64,000 bases of DNA. It comes from an uncultured Candidatus Saccharibacteria bacterium (lineage in GTDB: Bacteria > Patescibacteriota > Saccharimonadia > Saccharimonadales > Saccharimonadaceae). Position numbers and translations under genes: made by a program. The stretch lies in contig CALKQS010000015.1 of assembly GCA_937990725.1 (NCBI GenBank), positions 50,468 through 114,467 on the forward strand, written 5' to 3'. The notes beneath the pieces are model-generated. The model saw nothing but the letters and a program-made list of their open reading frames with translations, had not been told where the DNA came from and searched no databases. This document shows, piece by piece, positions 60,562 to 64,000 of this stretch (position 1 is its first letter; each line of letters opens with the position of its first letter).

Positions 60562-60735
60562 GTGAGCGCTAGCTGGATTACTGTGGCGGATAGATAGGAT
60601 AAAGCTAAACTATTTTTATTAACGAAAGCTTATACAACGCATCTGATATACGGAGATGTAGTCTCTCGATACACAGCAGATACCTACACTTAGCACTACG
60701 CTGTAACGTAAGCCGCAGTCACCTCTCACGCCACA

Positions 60736-60942
60736 TCACTTCTTCAAGCCCATATCCTTATAACGGCAGTATATAGCCGCCAGTATAAGTGCCATTACTA
60801 TAAAGAATATGACGATATGAACCGCAACGTCTGGTGTCTTACCAGAAATACCATCACCAAATGTAGTATTGATGGAATTATAGATCAACAGTAGCGCTGC
60901 AAGTAAGCACACATTGTAGGCAATTTTATATCTGTATTCCAT
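60736..60942 (-). CDS. small two-helix membrane protein
   Basis: 68 residues with two membrane helices (ACLLAALLLIY-like and IVIFFIVMALILAAIY regions) and a short outside loop. The family is unknown. No ribosome-binding site is clear; TACAAT about 40 bases upstream may be the promoter. Confidence 0.6.
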   Translation of the reverse strand: MEYRYKIAYNVCLLAALLLIYNSINTTFGDGISGKTPDVAVHIVIFFIVMALILAAIYCRYKDMGLKK

Positions 60943-61207
60943 GAGCGTTGTTGCTTTCGTTGCATGCCGTAGATTTCATACGTATGCCCTTATTGTACAT
61001 TATTGATAGGACCAATTTTGGAGGTTGTTTACTGCTTAACTAATAGGTAGTAACTGCTACCTGCTGAATTATCTAAGTAGCGCAATAAATTACGCAAGAA
61101 AATCCAGTTTTACGCAGTTTCAACTTCACTATACGTACCTCGTTGGATAAAAATATTACTAAATATAGCGTTAGGTCTATGGTGGTGAAATAATGTCATA
61201 GACATCC
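60943..61207. other. intergenic stretch of 265 bases
   Basis: AT-rich. It has one small hairpin (AGGTAGTAACTGCTACCT, near 61045). No gene is seen. Confidence 0.4.
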
Positions 61208-61528
61208 TTACGCCACAGCTTCTGTTATCCATGCGAGGTAGTCATGTGATCCATCTGTAATATCTAAACATATTATTTCAGGAACATCGTAGTCATGGAG
61301 GCGCTGCACTGCCTCTTCGATCTCTGGAAACTTGCTCTTTTCAGTTTTTATCAGCAAGAGAAACTCGTCGTCCTCTTGGCATTCTCCGTCCCAGACATAA
61401 ACGGAATGTATTTTTGTTATCTGAACGCAGGCTGCAAGTCGGTTCGCAACGAGGTGCTTGGAAATAGTTGATGCTTGCTCCTTGGTTGCGACTGCAACTG
61501 TTATCATGCAGTACTTGTTATTAGACAT
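61208..61528 (-). CDS. cutA: divalent-cation tolerance protein CutA
   Basis: A trimeric ferredoxin-like protein of 106 residues. ATKEQASTISKHLVANRLAACVQI, SVYVWDGECQEDDEFLLLIKT and YDVPEIICLDI fit CutA1. Its exact role is not settled. The ATG at 61528 follows GAGGAG. It is the only familiar gene in the terminal run of unknowns. Confidence 0.92.
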   Translation of the reverse strand: MSNNKYCMITVAVATKEQASTISKHLVANRLAACVQITKIHSVYVWDGECQEDDEFLLLIKTEKSKFPEIEEAVQRLHDYDVPEIICLDITDGSHDYLAWITEAVA

Positions 61529-61634
61529 ACACACTCACTCCTCTTTAGTCGGCTATTGGGTAGTCGTATGGGTTAATTATATCATCGTTATAATATGGTC
61601 GTTTCTAGGTGTTATATGGAAGTACGGATAAACG

Positions 61635-62120
61635 CTATCTCCGCATAGCAGACTTCTCAGTTATACCAATACGAGTAATCCGTTCGGTTGTGTCGAATTC
61701 AAAGCGCATAGCAATGTCTGCGATGTTGACATTATCGTAACGAATCCAGGTATTATTGAACCAATTTCCGGTTTTGCTGGGACTACCAAGGTATTCTTCT
61801 ACAGTATTCTTATGCGCCATGTTAGAGAAAGTTGAGAATAGTTGGTCAGTGTAGGGTAGATACCCTTCTTTGTCTGACTGCTGGGTATATACTGCGACAG
61901 AACGTAGCCTACCTAGTCCCCACAGCAGTTCTACCCCATCATCAAAGTACTGCCAGTAATCTGAGAATTCATTTAGTTCATCGTCAGCTGCGCTAATTTT
62001 GGGCTGGCGTGAACTATTTGCCAGTACTTTGTTAAGTTGTGCCTCAACTTTATCTTGCGATAAACTCAGGATTTTGAGAAATTGATTGATGTTTCCCGGT
62101 ATAAACAATGTCTTCTTCAC
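61635..62120 (-). CDS. hypothetical protein, immunity-like family copy B
   Basis: 161 residues, homologous along most of its length to the gene at 40938 (see that entry for the shared blocks). It adds an aromatic stretch (SDYWQYFDDGVELLWG). The two copies are far apart and on opposite strands, so they were not made by a recent local duplication. No clear Shine-Dalgarno site is seen. Confidence 0.6.
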   Translation of the reverse strand: MKKTLFIPGNINQFLKILSLSQDKVEAQLNKVLANSSRQPKISAADDELNEFSDYWQYFDDGVELLWGLGRLRSVAVYTQQSDKEGYLPYTDQLFSTFSNMAHKNTVEEYLGSPSKTGNWFNNTWIRYDNVNIADIAMRFEFDTTERITRIGITEKSAMRR

Positions 62121-62219
62121 CTTGTTCTATATTTCTTGATGTTTGTAGTTTTGTAGTCAAGTCTTACGGCCACGATATATCATAACATAACCGACACTGT
62201 ACTAATTATCGATAAGCAT

Positions 62220-62636
62220 CTACCGTGCACTCTTGTCTGCATCATCATTTTCCTGCTGTACTGCTTGAGTAGACTCTTCTTGGATTTGCGCCTTCCGCTT
62301 TGCTAAAATCCGAGCTTTGGCGTCGTCTTGCTTAAGCAAAATCACCGGCCCCGGCTCTACTGTTTGATAAGCAACTTCATTCAATAGTCCTTTAGCGCTC
62401 CGCATACCAGGTGGCATAAGACGCCATGCGTACGGCTTGAGGCGTTCCTTACTCCACTCGTCGCTTTCTTCTCCATAGAACAATTTTTCTAACTTCGCAG
62501 AGATTGGTATCTTTGGTTCTTCCGACGTCTTAACCGATACCCTACCTAGTGCTCTGGCAATCATCTCTCCAGGGCTGTGCTCATACCATCTCTTTTCTTC
62601 ATCAGAAGGCTTATCTATAGGTGGCTGTTCTGTCAT
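62220..62636 (-). CDS. hypothetical soluble protein
   Basis: 138 residues, highly charged, with Pro-rich and Glu/Lys-rich parts and a disordered end (EESTQAVQQENDDADKSAR). I do not recognise it. The ATG at 62636 has GAGAG upstream and TATCTT about 9 bases away. Confidence 0.6.
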   Translation of the reverse strand: MTEQPPIDKPSDEEKRWYEHSPGEMIARALGRVSVKTSEEPKIPISAKLEKLFYGEESDEWSKERLKPYAWRLMPPGMRSAKGLLNEVAYQTVEPGPVILLKQDDAKARILAKRKAQIQEESTQAVQQENDDADKSAR

Positions 62637-62780
62637 ATACTCTCTAAGATAGCAAATTGTTATATACAGCACAAGATGTTATACATTAATATCACGCATA
62701 AGCTCTATATTCCGTATCCTGCTAAGTCCTCAGAAGTGTATGTATAAGTTAAGTGTGCACCGTACATCACTGCACCTCAT

Positions 62781-63446
62781 TCATCTGTAGATTAACAGCA
62801 TATCATTATGATACTCAGCGAAATCCTCCGGTGGCAATGCTCCGATACCTGGCGCCCCTCGATATAAGTAGTGGTCAACTACTCTGGGCAATGTGCAATC
62901 CAGTTGTGAGAAAAAGGTGGCTTTGCGCTCATCGCCATGATACAGCGTAATGGTTGTGCCATATCCACAGCATTCATCAAACTCGTAGGCCAAAGCTTCG
63001 TTCTTTCCTGGCTTGAAGTCATTGATCGTATAGAGCGTTCCCGCCTGGGGGACGTAATACTGCACGATATTCTCTAGAAAAGGAATCTTTACTTGCTTTA
63101 GATCTGTTGCAACGACAATATATTCGGGGTCGTCGATATTTGTGCCAGGATAGTGTATCAGAATTGAGTTGTATGATTGCCGGTCTATCTCGCGATAAGA
63201 TAGCTCGTAGAACGGATAATGCTCCTGCCTTGCGGAATCGTACAGGTAGTTTTGAGGAATGACCGATTCAATGTGTCCAAGCAGTGAGGATATCTGTTCT
63301 TGCTCACTTTTGCTCAATGAATCAGCAATGGCCAACGCAATCTTATCTTCGTAGTTGCCATAAGCAAGTACGGAACGCCAAAATAGATCGTTTTGTCGTT
63401 TTGTCTCCCATAGTGTTGCTATGTCAAATTTTGGAGCATGCTCCAT
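62781..63446 (-). CDS. hypothetical protein, possibly immunity-like
   Basis: 221 residues, soluble, with many aromatic residues. The middle has repeated beta-strand patterns (YSYREIDRQSYNSILIHY-like region) and a Cys-Cys-Gly-Tyr-Gly stretch near residue 160. I do not recognise it. TATATT lies 6 bases before the ATG. It resembles neighbours in size, charge and isolation. Confidence 0.6.
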   Translation of the reverse strand: MEHAPKFDIATLWETKRQNDLFWRSVLAYGNYEDKIALAIADSLSKSEQEQISSLLGHIESVIPQNYLYDSARQEHYPFYELSYREIDRQSYNSILIHYPGTNIDDPEYIVVATDLKQVKIPFLENIVQYYVPQAGTLYTINDFKPGKNEALAYEFDECCGYGTTITLYHGDERKATFFSQLDCTLPRVVDHYLYRGAPGIGALPPEDFAEYHNDMLLIYR

Positions 63447-63452
63447 GGTATA

Positions 63453-63458
63453 AATATA
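63453..63458 (-). promoter_or_regulatory. -10 box, leaderless type
   Basis: TATATT on the minus strand, 6 bases before the ATG at 63446. Confidence 0.45.
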
Positions 63459-63461
63459 GCA

Positions 63462-64000
63462 TTAAGGGTGGCCATTTAACAAACGTTCGAGCAATGCAAG
63501 CGGTGTGTAATACGGAGTGAGACTATCTTTGCATGTGTCATATACCTCGACAGTTTCTGCTGCCATGCCCATCGCTCGTAAGTCGTCAGCATCTTCTATG
63601 TTGTAGATGAATTTAAGCCGATAGAGCGCGTATTCTATGGCTGCTGATCCAGAGTCTCGTGCCAAACGAAGTCCCTGGGAAATAGTGTCGTTCTTGGTTT
63701 TCTGCTTCTGCTCGAGCGTGGTCGCATGAGAAAGTTCATACGTCGCCTCATCTCGCTTTATGATGGCATACGATAAAGCATCTTCAAGAACGTTCAGTCG
63801 TCCAAAAACTCCACCAGTGGCAACTATATCGACCTGGTCATGTCTACTAGCATGTCTAGACAAATAAATAACCGAAAGGAGGATTGATTGAGTGTATGGA
63901 AGTAGGATCAACACAAGGCGGTGCAGGCTGTGCTGGGCTCCCATAGCAGTGGCGAGCGGGAGCGGATGCATAACCATTTCCTGAAGAGCACGGTGGTGTG
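63462..64000 (-). CDS. hypothetical protein, probably incomplete at window edge
   Basis: The frame is open to the right edge. An internal ATG at 63977 is possible, giving 171 residues, but upstream codons (HHRALQE) read on in frame, so it may begin outside the window. There is a hydrophobic stretch (LVLILLPYTQSILLSVIYL) and then a soluble helical part. I do not recognise it. Confidence 0.5.
   Translation of the reverse strand, partial: HHRALQEMVMHPLPLATAMGAQHSLHRLVLILLPYTQSILLSVIYLSRHASRHDQVDIVATGGVFGRLNVLEDALSYAIIKRDEATYELSHATTLEQKQKTKNDTISQGLRLARDSGSAAIEYALYRLKFIYNIEDADDLRAMGMAAETVEVYDTCKDSLTPYYTPLALLERLLNGHP

Overview
The window looks like a contig from a streamlined bacterium of the Candidate Phyla Radiation, most probably a Saccharibacterium (TM7). 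This is inferred from gene content, not from a marker-gene tree. It is gene-dense, close to half G+C, and TGA is used as a stop (for example in nrdG and in the ferredoxin-reductase-like gene). It carries information-processing genes (gatCA, pheS, pheT, leuS, trmD, rpsP, rpmF, khpA, nusB, rnc, uvrB, rarA, typA, rel), anaerobic ribonucleotide reduction (nrdD/nrdG), a type IV prepilin, and many small membrane proteins of unknown function. There is almost no biosynthesis.

Layout. 0-16 kb: gatC-gatA-small membrane protein; a membrane-anchored HNH protein; uvrB; an epimerase-like gene; a small immunity-like gene; pilin; rel; ppa; a glycerophosphodiesterase; FKBP-trxB; a ThrE-type exporter; pheT. 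16-27 kb is accessory in character: an EXLDI-family protein, a DUF6882-like protein, two related secreted alpha/beta hydrolases, a CPBP protease-PadR-DUF2812 operon with a visible operator, an HXXEE protein, an aquaporin, pheS, a deaminase, and a secreted GH16 glycosidase with a leucine-rich tail. 27-47 kb: rmuC, membrane proteins, the nrdD-nrdG-reductase-Cys-rich operon behind candidate NrdR boxes, tRNA-Gln, trmD, khpA, rpsP, the rpmF-nusB-nudix-rnc operon, leuS and a Mur ligase. 47-60 kb: a tRNA cluster (Ala, Val, Ala, Leu) holding one unknown gene, holin-like-secG-binding protein, SPFH-peptidase, rarA, typA-trehalase, an M16-like protein and a glycosyltransferase. 60.7-64 kb: a run of small genes of unknown function plus cutA.

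The strongest general signal is how genes start. At 24 start codons a -10-like hexamer (often TATACT or TATAAT) ends only 6-10 bases before the start codon, usually with no Shine-Dalgarno sequence. This predicts leaderless mRNAs. Genes inside operons, and a smaller set of single genes, instead have a good AGGAGG-type site. The rule moves several starts inward from the longest open frame.

Other points of interest: two direct repeats that straddle the PadR-operon promoter, tandem NrdR-like boxes before nrdD, a possible dedicated electron-transfer chain for NrdG, and scattered orphan immunity-like genes, two of which are related to each other. No CRISPR array, insertion sequence, rRNA or replication origin was seen.
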